From positions 1-64,000 of the forward strand of contig NZ_JABEQN010000012.1 of NCBI RefSeq assembly GCF_014174165.1: 64,000 bases of DNA, read 5' to 3'. A program made the translations under genes and the position numbers. How positions within the stretch are numbered: the stretch's first letter is position 1; each line of letters starts with the position of its first letter. The notes under the pieces are model-generated. The model was not told the origin of the DNA, did not search any database, and was given only the letters and a program-made list of their open reading frames with translations. This DNA is from Gluconacetobacter dulcium. GTDB taxonomy: Bacteria; Pseudomonadota; Alphaproteobacteria; Acetobacterales; Acetobacteraceae. Positions 1-8,741 of the stretch are shown piece after piece.

Positions 1-1
1 G

Positions 2-94
2 GCACCCAAGACCATCCTTATCGCCATCGCACGCCAGCTTCTCGTCATCCTCAATGCCATGATCCAGAAAGGTCAGACTTTGCAGATCACATGA
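2..94 (+). CDS. C-terminal end of an IS110-family-like transposase (partial)
   Basis: An open frame enters from the left edge and ends in a TGA at 92-94. It encodes 30 residues beginning [20 protein letters not shown]. Alternating basic and hydrophobic residues with [10 protein letters not shown] resemble the very C-terminus of IS110-type (DEDD) transposases. Only the tail is visible, so the family call rests on a short match. The stop codon overlaps the ATG of the next gene (ATGA), which suggests that an insertion end lies directly against the carotenoid oxygenase, or that the two are read through from one transcript. Confidence 0.5.
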   Translation, partial: APKTILIAIARQLLVILNAMIQKGQTLQIT

Positions 95-1464
95 TCAACA
101 CAGTTGCCCCCACGCACGCCAACCCGTTCCTGACCGGCATGCACACGCCCATGACCGAGGAACGGACGCTCACCGAACTGGCCGTGACAGGCACGATCCC
201 CGCCGGGCTCGACGGGCGCTACCTGCGTATCGGCCCCAACCCGGTCGCACCCGATCCCGCCTCCTATCACTGGTTCATCGGCGACGGCATGGTGCACGGG
301 CTCGCGCTCGCCGACGGCCGGGCCGTCTGGTATCGCAACCGCTGGATCCGTTCCAACGCCGTCGCCAGGGCGCGCGGCGTCGCCCCCGCGCCGGGGCCGC
401 GCCATGATTTCGATACGGTAAATACCAATGTCGTCGCGATCGGCGGCCGCACCTTCGCCCTGGTCGAGGCAGGCAGCTACCCGGTCGAGCTCGGCGAGAC
501 GCTCGACGACCAGTGCTACAATCCGTTCGACGGCACGCTGCAAGGCTCCTTCAGCGCGCACCCGCACCGCGATCCGAAAACCGGCGAACAGCACGCGATC
601 TGCTACGAGGGCCACGAACCGGGCATCATCCGCCACGTCGTCGTCAATGCCACCCGGCAGGTGATCCGCGAAGAACCGGTCGCTGTAAAGCACGGCCCGA
701 TGATCCATGACTGCGCAATCACCGATCGCTTCGTGATTATCCTTGATCTGCCGGTCACTTTTTCGATGAAGACCCTCGTCGCGGGACACGGCTTCCCCTA
801 TCGCTGGAACCCGGCACACGCCGCACGGGTCGGACTGATGCCGCGCCAGGGCCGGCAGGAAGACATCATCTGGTGTCCGGTGTCCCCTGGATATGCTTTC
901 CACGTCGCCAACGCCCATGATACGGCAGACGGAAAGGTTATCCTGGATTTATGTGTCTATGATACGATGTTCGGAACCGGCGCTCAGGGGCCGGATGCAC
1001 GATCACGCGGACTGGAACGCTGGATCATCAACCCCGCCGACCGCACGGTCACCATCCGCACGCTCGACGCCGCACCGCAGGAATTTCCCCGCCCGGACGA
1101 ACGTTTCTTCGGCCAGCCCTATCGCTATGTCTGGAGCCTCGCCCTGCCGCCTGATCCGGCAGATCGCTTCATCGACGCCACGGCGCTCTACGCGCACGAC
1201 CTTACGACGGGCGAACGGCAGATCCACGATTTCGGCGCCAACCACTATCCCGGCGAGTTCGTCTTCGTGCCCGAGACAGCGGACAGTCCCGAAGGGCATG
1301 GCTGGCTGATCGGCTTCGTCATCGACATGGCAACAGAAACGACCGACCTCGTCATCCTCGATGCCCGCCGGTTTCAGGAACCACCCGTCGCAACCATTCA
1401 TCTGCCCCACCGCGTACCGCCCGGCTTCCACGGCAACTGGATCGGCAGGGGTGAAACCCGATGA
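91..1464 (+). CDS. Carotenoid oxygenase (RPE65/CCD family)
   Basis: A 457-residue non-haem iron dioxygenase of the carotenoid-cleavage/lignostilbene dioxygenase family. These enzymes split a conjugated or stilbene-type C=C bond to give two aldehydes or ketones. The N-terminus with [10 protein letters not shown] (about 42-51) is typical. The four iron-binding histidines can be placed at about H157 or H159 (SAHPH), H206 (MIHD), H271 (FHVANAHD) and H447 (GFHGNW) at the C-terminus, so the active site looks intact. The ATG overlaps the stop of the upstream transposase tail. The family alignment favours this start, because the conserved NPFLTG..TP stretch begins at residue 11. The gene is followed by an ATGA overlap with a membrane-protein gene. 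The substrate cannot be told from sequence. Confidence 0.9.
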   Translation: MINTVAPTHANPFLTGMHTPMTEERTLTELAVTGTIPAGLDGRYLRIGPNPVAPDPASYHWFIGDGMVHGLALADGRAVWYRNRWIRSNAVARARGVAPAPGPRHDFDTVNTNVVAIGGRTFALVEAGSYPVELGETLDDQCYNPFDGTLQGSFSAHPHRDPKTGEQHAICYEGHEPGIIRHVVVNATRQVIREEPVAVKHGPMIHDCAITDRFVIILDLPVTFSMKTLVAGHGFPYRWNPAHAARVGLMPRQGRQEDIIWCPVSPGYAFHVANAHDTADGKVILDLCVYDTMFGTGAQGPDARSRGLERWIINPADRTVTIRTLDAAPQEFPRPDERFFGQPYRYVWSLALPPDPADRFIDATALYAHDLTTGERQIHDFGANHYPGEFVFVPETADSPEGHGWLIGFVIDMATETTDLVILDARRFQEPPVATIHLPHRVPPGFHGNWIGRGETR

Positions 1465-2114
1465 ACAGTCTGCGCCGTCGCAGCCCCGGTCTTGCGCTCA
1501 TTTTGCTCGATCTGACGGTAAATTTCGCCGCTCCCGTGCTGATCTACGACCGGATGCAAGCCGGCTGGGGCGACGTGCAGGCACTCCTGGCCTCGTCCAT
1601 GCCGCCGTTGCTGTGGAGCGTCGGCGGATTCGTGATCAGACGACGGATTGATGCGCTTTCCCTCATTGCCCTGGCCGGCATCGCACTCTCACTGCTCGCC
1701 TTCATCGGCAGCGGATCGGCACGACTGCTGGAGTTGCGCGAACAGGCGGTGACATTTCTGATCGGCCTGGCCTTCCTCTTCTCGGCTGCGATCGGCAAGC
1801 CACTGATCGCCCCGCTGGCACGGGCCACAATGGCACGCCAATCCTCCCAGGCCCTCGCCGATTTCGACACGCACCGAAACGATACCCGCGTCCGGTGCAC
1901 CATCATGGTCATGACACTGGTGTGGGGTTTGGGTCTCCTGGCAAACGTCGTCGTCTCGGTCGCGCTCATCTACAGCCTGCCGATCAGCACATATCTCGTG
2001 GTCGGCCCGATCCTCGGCTACCCCACAATGGGGGGCCTCGCGCTATGGACGCTTCTGTACCGGCGCCATCGGATACGGCATGGCACCATGGGCCAAGCTC
2101 CGACCACGACATAA
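1461..2114 (+). CDS. VC0807-like multipass membrane protein
   Basis: A 217-residue hydrophobic protein with about five or six membrane segments (roughly 10-27, 38-57, 66-84, 95-115, 148-170, 178-200). Its arrangement resembles the VC0807 family of small integral membrane proteins: an early L.L.L..NF..P...Y, then ALLLSS.PP.LWS and a polar RRRIDALS loop. The family has no assigned biochemical role. Its ATG overlaps the stop of the carotenoid oxygenase gene by 4 bases, so the two are probably translationally coupled. A role linked to the apocarotenoid product is only an inference from this coupling. Confidence 0.6.
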   Translation: MNSLRRRSPGLALILLDLTVNFAAPVLIYDRMQAGWGDVQALLASSMPPLLWSVGGFVIRRRIDALSLIALAGIALSLLAFIGSGSARLLELREQAVTFLIGLAFLFSAAIGKPLIAPLARATMARQSSQALADFDTHRNDTRVRCTIMVMTLVWGLGLLANVVVSVALIYSLPISTYLVVGPILGYPTMGGLALWTLLYRRHRIRHGTMGQAPTTT

Positions 2115-2123
2115 GACACAATC

Positions 2124-2138
2124 TTAACGATTTACTAA
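2124..2138 (+). promoter_or_regulatory. CtrA-like box upstream of the transposase-derived gene
   Basis: The 15-mer TTAACGATTTACTAA is a near match to the alphaproteobacterial CtrA consensus TTAA-N7-TTAA (one mismatch, CTAA for TTAA). It lies about 50 bases before the ATG at 2188. TTAACGATT also occurs upstream of the gene at 37864. Weak evidence on its own. Confidence 0.25.
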
Positions 2139-2187
2139 TCCTTGAAAGAGACCTTACCGGCTCCCACTCCGCCCATGGAAAAGCCCG

Positions 2188-3642
2188 ATGACCAGGATCG
2201 CCCCCATACAACCGGAGTCGATCCCCATCTCCTTTCCAGGAGCAGAGAGCGACACCTCGAAGGCCGGGGGCGCCCCGCCCGGCGGCAACCGTTCCGACAA
2301 GTCTCCGCCCCCCGCTGAAGGCGATACCGTCACCCTGTCGCCCGAAGCCATTGCGGCATTGGCCTTCCTTTCAGCCGAGGCGGCAAACAGCCCCGAAGCC
2401 CTCCACAACGTTCCCCTCCCATCGGCCGCACTTCCAGCCGACTCAGACCAGATCATGGACCCGGACACACCACTTGTCCCGGCAGGCCAGATCCCGCCAG
2501 CCGCCGACGACGCCGCGCAAGCCACCATGGATCAAGCTTTCATCATGATGGCGACCGCTGAAGAAATGTCCAATCCCGCCACCCGGGAACGGGCTTATGA
2601 ACGTACCCTGATGTCGGCTCCGGATCAGGCCACCTCGCCGGCCAGCCACGAGAGCACCGCCCTTCTCCTGAAGCAGGCTCAAACAGACCCCACGATCCCC
2701 GACAGGACACAAAGCGGCGGCCGCGCGACCGAGGAAGAGATATTGACCGAACGTCTGCTCAACAGCGGACTGGATCAAGAACCGGGCACGCATCTCCCGG
2801 CCGCTCGCCATATCGGCAACGGGCCGCACATCACGCAGACCGATACCGACGCCATCGTGCCGGACCTTTCCCCCGACCTCACAGAGACGCTCGATCCCGA
2901 ATCCCTCGCCCAGGAGGTCCAACATTTCCCCGGAGTCGACGAGCGAATGGTCGCAATGTATGCGCCCGCAATGGGTAACCGCACGATCCAGGAGCCCGTG
3001 CAGGAGACCGAGGGTGAGGACCTGTCCCCGGAGCGGACCGGTCAGGTAACCGGTGCCTTTCTCGATACCGTCGCTGCCTGGCAGGGAGGCCGGCTGAACG
3101 CGCTCTATCCTGTGATCTTCTTCGAGACATTGCGAATGAGGATCCGTGACGGCGGCATTGTGTACGACAAACCGGTACATCTTGTGCTGGGCATGCGCCT
3201 CGACGGCACTATTGACGTTCTCGGCCTATGGATCGAACAGCACGAAAGCCCCGCACTGGGGCAGCACATCATGGATGCGCTAAAGAAGCGGAGCGTGGAA
3301 GATATCCTGATGGCTGTGGTCGATGAGCATAACGACTTTCCGGCTGCCATCCACACGGCCTTCCCGCAGGCACTGATCCACCCCTCGATCGACCACCTGT
3401 TGCACCATCTGCCCGATTTCGCCGCTTTGCAGGGCTATCCACCCATCGCCGGGAAAATGCCCTTCGCCACAGTTGCGGACAGCCCGTGGGGACGGATGCT
3501 CCTATCCGCCATGAGCACCATCAAGGCGATGCAGGCAATGCTCGGACGGACTGTCCAGGCACGCGGCTATTTCCCCGACGACCAGGCCGCGCTGGCTTTT
3601 CTGTTCCTCATCCTGAACCCAGCTAGAAAAGCCGCGTCGTGA
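2188..3642 (+). CDS. IS256 (mutator-type) transposase-derived protein with a disordered N-terminal extension
   Basis: A 484-residue protein in two parts. Residues 1-178 are Pro/Ser/Ala-rich, look disordered and contain TVTLSPEAIAAL (48-59). From about residue 180 onward the protein follows IS256-family transposases in order: GNGPHITQTDTD (211-221), FPGVDERMVAMYA (247-259), VTGAFLDTVAAWQ (287-299), YPVIFFETLRMRIRDGG (307-323), DVLGLWIEQ (343-351), DILMAVVDEHNDFPAAI (372-388), and TVQARGYFPDDQAAL (455-469) near the C-terminus. Catalytic positions are altered. The first Asp is E313 and the second Asp is kept (D379). The final Glu position (usually NAIESLN) reads STIKAMQ, giving K446. Roughly 80 residues of the usual central insertion are missing. 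The frame is nevertheless open and full length, with a GGAAAAG ribosome site. The likely reading is an inactive, domesticated transposase with an unknown new role, perhaps DNA binding. Confidence 0.7.
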   Translation: MTRIAPIQPESIPISFPGAESDTSKAGGAPPGGNRSDKSPPPAEGDTVTLSPEAIAALAFLSAEAANSPEALHNVPLPSAALPADSDQIMDPDTPLVPAGQIPPAADDAAQATMDQAFIMMATAEEMSNPATRERAYERTLMSAPDQATSPASHESTALLLKQAQTDPTIPDRTQSGGRATEEEILTERLLNSGLDQEPGTHLPAARHIGNGPHITQTDTDAIVPDLSPDLTETLDPESLAQEVQHFPGVDERMVAMYAPAMGNRTIQEPVQETEGEDLSPERTGQVTGAFLDTVAAWQGGRLNALYPVIFFETLRMRIRDGGIVYDKPVHLVLGMRLDGTIDVLGLWIEQHESPALGQHIMDALKKRSVEDILMAVVDEHNDFPAAIHTAFPQALIHPSIDHLLHHLPDFAALQGYPPIAGKMPFATVADSPWGRMLLSAMSTIKAMQAMLGRTVQARGYFPDDQAALAFLFLILNPARKAAS

Positions 3643-3663
3643 GAAACCTTGAACCCCAGGTCG

Positions 3664-3801
3664 TTACATGCGCACCAGGGCAAGACCATAAAACACGGCC
3701 GCAAGGCCGAGTAGCGTAAAAGCGACACCAAGAACCCGGCCACGATGGCGGCGCACGCATTCCCGGGACTGGTCGGGGGTCATGGCAAACGGTTGGTCCA
3801 T
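3664..3801 (-). CDS. Small single-span protein, CoxF-like
   Basis: A 45-residue protein, MDQPFAMTPDQSRECVRRHR followed by a hydrophobic helix (about 22-41). The layout MTP(D/E)Q + basic stretch + one membrane span resembles the small CoxF-type protein found in alphaproteobacterial cytochrome c oxidase clusters, often next to ctaB. It sits 11 bases after the ctaB stop on the same strand, which supports that reading. An internal ATG at 3783 is an alternative start. The function is not established; it was probably once a cytochrome oxidase assembly accessory. Confidence 0.55.
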   Translation of the reverse strand: MDQPFAMTPDQSRECVRRHRGRVLGVAFTLLGLAAVFYGLALVRM

Positions 3802-3812
3802 CACCGGCCTCC

Positions 3813-4757
3813 TCAGCCCATGATCAGAAAATGATCGGCCAACAGGCCGCAGAACAGCAGGAACAGATAGAGCAGCGAGAAGCGGAATGCCCGCCGCGCC
3901 GCGCCGTCACCGGTCAGACTTACGCCGGCCGCATCCTGCCGGTCACGCAGCACACCCACCGCACATCCCACGAATCCGGCATTCAGCAGCACCGCGGTGA
4001 CGGAATACAGCCATCCCGCCTGATGCAGCACCGACGGCACCAGCGACACCGCCGAGAGGATCAGCGTATAGATCAGGATCTGCCAGCGCGTATGCCGGGC
4101 TCCGCGCACCACCGGCAGCATCGGAATGCCCGCGCGGCCGTAATCCTTGCACGCATAAAGCGACAACGACCAGAAATGCGGCGGTGTCCACAGGAACACG
4201 ATCGCGAACATCACAACCGGCATCACATCCAGCGATCCGGTCGCCGCCGCCCAGCCGATCATGGGCGGAAACGCGCCAGCCGCCCCGCCGATCACGATGT
4301 TCTGCGGCGTCGAGCGCTTCAGCCACATCGTGTAGATCACGGCATAGAAGAAGATCGAAAACGCCAGGATAAACGCGGCCAGCGCATTCGTCGCCAGCCA
4401 CATCAGCAGCACCGACGCCGTCGACAGACCGATGCCGAACCCCAGCGCCTGATCCTGATGAATGCGCCCGTCAGGAATGGGACGCCGCGCGGTACGGGTC
4501 ATGATCGCGTCGATATCGCGGTCATACCACATATTGATCGCACCTGCCGCACCCGACGCCATGCAGATGCACAGGATGGCAACGCACGCGATCACCGGGT
4601 TCAAATGGCCCGGCGCCATGGCCATGCCGGCCGCACCGGTAAACACCACCAGCGAGATCACGCGCGGCTTGAGCAGCGCGAACCAGTCGCGGGCCTCGGT
4701 CCCGACCAGCGCCGCGTCGAAACGCGGCGTCTCGGAGGCAGATGCGCTGGCGCTCAT
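3813..4757 (-). CDS. ctaB: Protohaem IX farnesyltransferase (haem O synthase)
   Basis: A 314-residue UbiA-superfamily prenyltransferase that adds a farnesyl group to protohaem IX to make haem O, needed by haem-copper oxidases. The first polyprenyl/Mg-binding motif is visible as NMWYDRDIDAIMTRT (about 104-118), followed by RPIP and about nine membrane segments. The second aspartate-containing loop lies in the YGRAGIPMLPVVRG region. The start overlaps the stop of the ctaD-like gene (ATGA), indicating coupling. In acetic acid bacteria haem O or haem B is used by the bo3 ubiquinol oxidase, so this gene may stay under selection even though the adjoining oxidase subunit is degenerate. Confidence 0.93.
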   Translation of the reverse strand: MSASASASETPRFDAALVGTEARDWFALLKPRVISLVVFTGAAGMAMAPGHLNPVIACVAILCICMASGAAGAINMWYDRDIDAIMTRTARRPIPDGRIHQDQALGFGIGLSTASVLLMWLATNALAAFILAFSIFFYAVIYTMWLKRSTPQNIVIGGAAGAFPPMIGWAAATGSLDVMPVVMFAIVFLWTPPHFWSLSLYACKDYGRAGIPMLPVVRGARHTRWQILIYTLILSAVSLVPSVLHQAGWLYSVTAVLLNAGFVGCAVGVLRDRQDAAGVSLTGDGAARRAFRFSLLYLFLLFCGLLADHFLIMG

Positions 4758-6091
4758 GCCCCGGCCCCTCCGACCATGAAGCCGGCGAAGGAGTCACGCG
4801 GCGCGGGCGAGGGCAACGTCCATTCCAGGGTCCGGGCACCCGCCCCCCAGTAATTGCCCGAAACACGGCGTCGCCCCAGCAGCGCCACGGCCAGCACGGC
4901 AACGAAGGCGAGCATCGACAGGCCCTGCATCGCCACACCCGCCATCACGCCACCCGGCAACACGCTCAAGACGCTGCCGCCGACCGCCAGCGCCACATGC
5001 AGGCGCCCCATCCATTCAGGATAGGCGCCACCGGCCATCTTGCCGATCCAGTAATAAAAACCGCCAAACGCGGCAAACAGCGCCGCCGGCAGCAAGAGTG
5101 CATGCGCACCGGCCCCGCCATCCGCCAGCACCTGCAACGGCGCAGCAACCAGCATCGCCATGAAGGCGACCGCCCACAGCATCGGCACACGGAAGACCGG
5201 CCGCCCGGCCATAATCGTCCTGCCCCACGCCACCAGCAGTACCAGCATCGGCAACGCCATGACGGCCTGCTCGATCAGCGGCCGCGCATCAGGTTGCGCC
5301 ACCAGCCCCGTGGCGAAGACATCATGCACCCAGACCGACGCCCCGCCGACCGAGAGCACGACCATCGCCCCCAGGGCGGTTTCGCGCAGGCGCAGTCCGA
5401 CACCCGAGAAGGTTTCGACCAACTGGCAGATCACACCGGCCGCCGGCAGCAGCAGCAGCCCGACTTCCGGGCCGGAAAAGGCATGCATCGCCCTTACCAC
5501 AATATCGAAGCCCGCACCGGCCAGCAGACCGCGCGTCAGCGCCGCCGCCAGCACCGGAAGGACGATCACCATCATCATCGCCGTCAGAACCTGTGCCCAG
5601 ACGAACAGCGGCATGGCACCCAGCGCGACGGTACGGCCACGCATATTCAAGGCCGTGGCAACAATATTGATCGCCAGTCCCAGCATCGCCACGCACCAAA
5701 GCACCATCGCGGCCGCCGTGGACACACCGGCCACGACCAGACCGAAGCTGAGGGCCACCCCGGCCCAGCAGGCCAGATTCAGGCGGCGGAACGCCATGTC
5801 GGGCGCGCCCAGCAGCAGTGGCACGAACCACGAACCGAAGCCACCGACCAGAGCAGGCAGGGCGCAGAACAACACCATCAGCGCGCCGTGATCGATCGCC
5901 ATCCGGCCCCACGAGGCATCTGTATCCACCCCGATGCGCAACGGCAGCGCCAGCCCCCCGCCGATCAGGCCGGCCAAAACCGCCATGACCAGATAAAGCG
6001 TTCCAACCGCCTTATGGCCGCTTAGGCCGCCGCCCCGCATCAGGAAGCCCCCGGCTGCGACCTTCGTCCGGACCTGCCTCTCTGCCGGCAT
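4754..6091 (-). CDS. Degenerate cytochrome c oxidase subunit I homologue (CtaD-like)
   Basis: A 445-residue polytopic protein that clearly aligns with aa3-type subunit I: IGGFG.WFVPL..GAPDMAF-like stretch at 82-101, MPLFVW at 160-165, GFYYWIGKM at 344-352, YPEWMGRLH at 357-365. Both low-spin haem histidines appear kept: H68 in DHGALM, and H330 in the helix before GFYYW. The oxygen-reducing centre is mostly gone. The CuB/Tyr motif FGHPEVY reads FSGPEVG (205-211), WAHH reads WVHD (254-257), and the haem a3 ligand aligned two residues before H330 is G328. It is also shorter than the usual ~530 residues. An AGGAGAAG ribosome site supports the start. It is probably not a terminal oxidase; a remaining b-type electron-transfer or assembly role is speculative. 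No ctaC, ctaE or ctaG is adjacent. Confidence 0.8.
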   Translation of the reverse strand: MPAERQVRTKVAAGGFLMRGGGLSGHKAVGTLYLVMAVLAGLIGGGLALPLRIGVDTDASWGRMAIDHGALMVLFCALPALVGGFGSWFVPLLLGAPDMAFRRLNLACWAGVALSFGLVVAGVSTAAAMVLWCVAMLGLAINIVATALNMRGRTVALGAMPLFVWAQVLTAMMMVIVLPVLAAALTRGLLAGAGFDIVVRAMHAFSGPEVGLLLLPAAGVICQLVETFSGVGLRLRETALGAMVVLSVGGASVWVHDVFATGLVAQPDARPLIEQAVMALPMLVLLVAWGRTIMAGRPVFRVPMLWAVAFMAMLVAAPLQVLADGGAGAHALLLPAALFAAFGGFYYWIGKMAGGAYPEWMGRLHVALAVGGSVLSVLPGGVMAGVAMQGLSMLAFVAVLAVALLGRRRVSGNYWGAGARTLEWTLPSPAPRDSFAGFMVGGAGA

Positions 6092-6244
6092 ACGCCACTT
6101 CTCCTGCGCCGATGGGTCGCCCGGAGGGCGACTGTGCTCGAAATCATGATCATGTTACCGAAACTGGACACTCAAGACGAGAGCCAGCAGCCCCCGCCTC
6201 CGGCATGGCCGGCATTCCGGTCATGCCGACACGGCGGAGCTGCT

Positions 6245-6976
6245 TCAGGCGGCGGGCTTCTCCACGCGGGCCGGCGCGGCCAGGCGCGGCAGGGTAACCA
6301 GCGTGAACAGACCGGCAGGCGGCACCGGCTGAATGGTGGCGCGGGCCAGATCGTCAGGCGGCAGCAACGCTTCCATCGCGAAGTCCGGATGCCAGCCCAG
6401 CGAATGCGAGGCCCGCGCCATGCCGCGTTCGACCGCCAGCCGCACGCCGCCCGTGGCCAGGAAATGGTTGACGAACAGGATATGCCCACCCGGCCGCACC
6501 ACGCGCTTCAGTTCCGCCAGCAAACGGCGGGGATTGGGCACGACCGACGCTACGAACATCGCCACCGCGATATCGAATGACGCATCCGCGAACCGCGTAT
6601 CCTCGGCATCCATTTCCAACAGGGCGTCGATATTGCGCAGGTTCATCCGCGCCACCCGCTGGCGCGCACGATCCAGCATGTCGCCCGACAGGTCGATTCC
6701 GGTAATGCGCTTGTCAGCGCGATAATGCGGCAGGGCCAGACCGGTACCCACGCCGACCTCCAGCACCGCCGCCCCCGGCAGGCCATTCACGGCAGCGACC
6801 GCCCGCTTGCGCCCGAAAGCCGAAACACCACCGAAGACCGTGTCATAAACTCCGGCCCACCGGCGATAGGCGGCCTTGACAGCCGCGGCATCGAGGGCTG
6901 AACGCGGAACCGGGGCGCAGGCAAGGCCAGCCGCTGCATCCGCCTCGGCTGGCGCATCTTGAAGAACGTTGCTCAT
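6245..6976 (-). CDS. pmtA: Phosphatidylethanolamine N-methyltransferase, Rhodobacter type
   Basis: A 243-residue class I SAM-dependent methyltransferase. The SAM-binding motif I is VLEVGVGTGLALPHY, followed by ITGIDLSGDMLDRAR. The arrangement with YDTVFGGVSAFGR ahead of motif I and ILFVNHF later is characteristic of the soluble PmtA that methylates phosphatidylethanolamine three times to phosphatidylcholine, an abundant lipid in acetic acid bacteria. The ATG at 6976 is preferred over an upstream in-frame codon because it is preceded by AGAGGG at good spacing. The gene is monocistronic between the ctaD-like gene and gshB. A ubiquinone-type C-methyltransferase (UbiE) is the main alternative. 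Confidence 0.78.
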   Translation of the reverse strand: MSNVLQDAPAEADAAAGLACAPVPRSALDAAAVKAAYRRWAGVYDTVFGGVSAFGRKRAVAAVNGLPGAAVLEVGVGTGLALPHYRADKRITGIDLSGDMLDRARQRVARMNLRNIDALLEMDAEDTRFADASFDIAVAMFVASVVPNPRRLLAELKRVVRPGGHILFVNHFLATGGVRLAVERGMARASHSLGWHPDFAMEALLPPDDLARATIQPVPPAGLFTLVTLPRLAAPARVEKPAA

Positions 6977-7090
6977 CGGGAACCCTCTGTGCCCTGCCGG
7001 GCGATTGTCTTCAAGGGGATAGCGGACCAAAGCCCCATGCCACAGCGCAAATCACCCATTCCTTTTCCTCGTCCGCCGTCCCGGCGCCCG

Positions 7091-8086
7091 TTATTCGCCA
7101 CCGTCGAGCCGCCGCAGGATGCAGTCCCAGATCAGCCCGGCGGAATTGATGCCATCGAAACGATCGATTTCCTGCAACCCCGTGGGCGACGTGACATTGA
7201 TCTCCGTCAGCCAGTCCCCGATCACGTCGATCCCCACGAAGATCAGCCCCTTCTCTCGCAGCATCGGCCCGATCGCCTCGCAGATCTCACGATCCCTGGG
7301 ACTGAGTTCGACCTGCACGGCCTTGCCGCCCACATGCATGTTCGACCGCGCCTCGCCCTGCGCCGGCACGCGGTTGATCGCACCGATCGGCGCGCCATCG
7401 GCCAGGATGATCCGCTTGTCCCCCCGGCGCACCGCCGGCTCATAGCGTTGAATCATCAGCGGCTCCCGCGAACGCGCGAAATGCATCTCCAGCAGCGAAT
7501 TGAGGTTCTCGTCATCTTCGCGGATGCGAAACACACCCGCCCCGCCATTGCCGAACAGCGGCTTGACGATGATATCGCGCCATTCGGCGCGGAAATCGCG
7601 GATCGCCAGCACATCCCACGTCACCAGGGTCGGCGGCATCAGGTCAGGAAAATGCGTGACCAGCAGCTTCTCGGGTGCATTGCGCACCCATTCCGGGTCA
7701 TTGACCACCAGGGCCTTGCCCGGCCCGACGCCATGCACATGCTCCAGCATATGGGTGGCGCTGATATAGGCCATATCGAAGGGCGGGTCCTGGCGCATCA
7801 GGATCACATCCATCGCGGCAAGGTCGATCACCTGCTCATCGCCCAGCTCGGCATGATCGCCCGCAACCCGCCGCACCCGCACCGGGCGCGCCCGCGCCGT
7901 CAGCCGCTCGGCCCGCGTGCCACCGGCCACACGCCCCTCACGCAGGCTCAGCCCCTGCACCTGGTAGACGAACAGATCATACCCCCGCGCCTGTGCTTCC
8001 AGCATCAGGGCAAAAGTCGAATCACCATTGATGTCGATCCCCGACAAGGGGTCCATCTGCACGGCAACCTTCAGCGAGCGGGACAT
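7091..8086 (-). CDS. gshB: Glutathione synthetase
   Basis: A 331-residue ATP-grasp ligase joining gamma-glutamylcysteine and glycine to form glutathione in the cytosol. It begins with the typical [20 protein letters not shown]. It contains [13 protein letters not shown], the ATP-grasp loop stretch [15 protein letters not shown] and the C-terminal metal-site segment [21 protein letters not shown]. Length equals the family norm. The ATG at 8086 follows GGAGGT, so an in-frame codon 21 bases upstream is not needed. A glutathione S-transferase gene is in the same window at 39717. Confidence 0.95.
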   Translation of the reverse strand: MSRSLKVAVQMDPLSGIDINGDSTFALMLEAQARGYDLFVYQVQGLSLREGRVAGGTRAERLTARARPVRVRRVAGDHAELGDEQVIDLAAMDVILMRQDPPFDMAYISATHMLEHVHGVGPGKALVVNDPEWVRNAPEKLLVTHFPDLMPPTLVTWDVLAIRDFRAEWRDIIVKPLFGNGGAGVFRIREDDENLNSLLEMHFARSREPLMIQRYEPAVRRGDKRIILADGAPIGAINRVPAQGEARSNMHVGGKAVQVELSPRDREICEAIGPMLREKGLIFVGIDVIGDWLTEINVTSPTGLQEIDRFDGINSAGLIWDCILRRLDGGE

Positions 8087-8177
8087 GAACGCGACCTCCA
8101 GGCACAATCCGATACCTTGATGACACGATCTGTCACCGGCCCCTGCTTCTTAGTCGAGTTCTCGGCCGCGAAAAACC

Positions 8178-8735
8178 TCATAGCGCATTCATCCCGACAG
8201 GTTCGGGGTAGGAAATGGCCATAATCTCGATCAGGTCCGCACCCGACGGGGTCATGACCCGCACTTCATCCCCCACATGGCCACCAAGCAGGGCTCGTGC
8301 GATCGGCGATGCCAGACTGACCTGCCCCACCGCCAGATCAGCCTCGTCCACCCCCACGATCACGACCGTCCGCTCCTGGTCCTCCTCCGTCACATAAGTC
8401 ACGGTGGCCCCGAAGAAGACCCGATTCCGCTGGGTCTGCGCCGCCGGGTCGACCACGATCGCCTTCTCGATCCGGCGCGTCAGGAATCGCACACGCCGGT
8501 CGATCTCGCGCAGGCGCCTCTTGCCGTACAGGTAGTCGCCATTTTCCGAACGGTCGCCATTGCCAGCGGCCCAGGACACGATCTCCACGATCTGCGGCCG
8601 CTCTTCATACAGCAGGGCACTCAGTTCCCGCCGCGTCGCCGCCATGCCGGTCGGGGTAATGTAGCGACACACCCCGTCTATGGCGCGCGGCCGCGCCTCG
8701 TCATCGTCGTCATCATCGTGCGTCATGGGCCGCAT
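8178..8735 (-). CDS. greB: Transcript cleavage/elongation factor GreB
   Basis: A 185-residue GreA/GreB-family factor that enters the RNA polymerase secondary channel and stimulates cleavage of backtracked RNA. The N-terminal coiled coil (about 30-100) includes GNGDRSENGDYLYGKRRLREIDRRVRFL, where the D and E of the loop tip (D..SENGDY) coordinate the catalytic Mg. The C-terminal FKBP-like domain has FFGATVTY and SPIARALLGGHVGDEV. The very basic coiled-coil side with RVRFLTRRI is more GreB than GreA. An acidic THDDDDDDE stretch precedes the domain. The ATG at 8735 or the one at 8726 could be used. Confidence 0.9.
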   Translation of the reverse strand: MRPMTHDDDDDDEARPRAIDGVCRYITPTGMAATRRELSALLYEERPQIVEIVSWAAGNGDRSENGDYLYGKRRLREIDRRVRFLTRRIEKAIVVDPAAQTQRNRVFFGATVTYVTEEDQERTVVIVGVDEADLAVGQVSLASPIARALLGGHVGDEVRVMTPSGADLIEIMAISYPEPVGMNAL

Positions 8736-8741
8736 ACTGCC

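Noticed and set aside
3831-6025. Long plus-strand frames rich in Arg/His/Gln opposite ctaB and the ctaD-like gene
   Set aside because: They are antisense shadows with no family resemblance, of the composition expected opposite hydrophobic membrane-protein genes.
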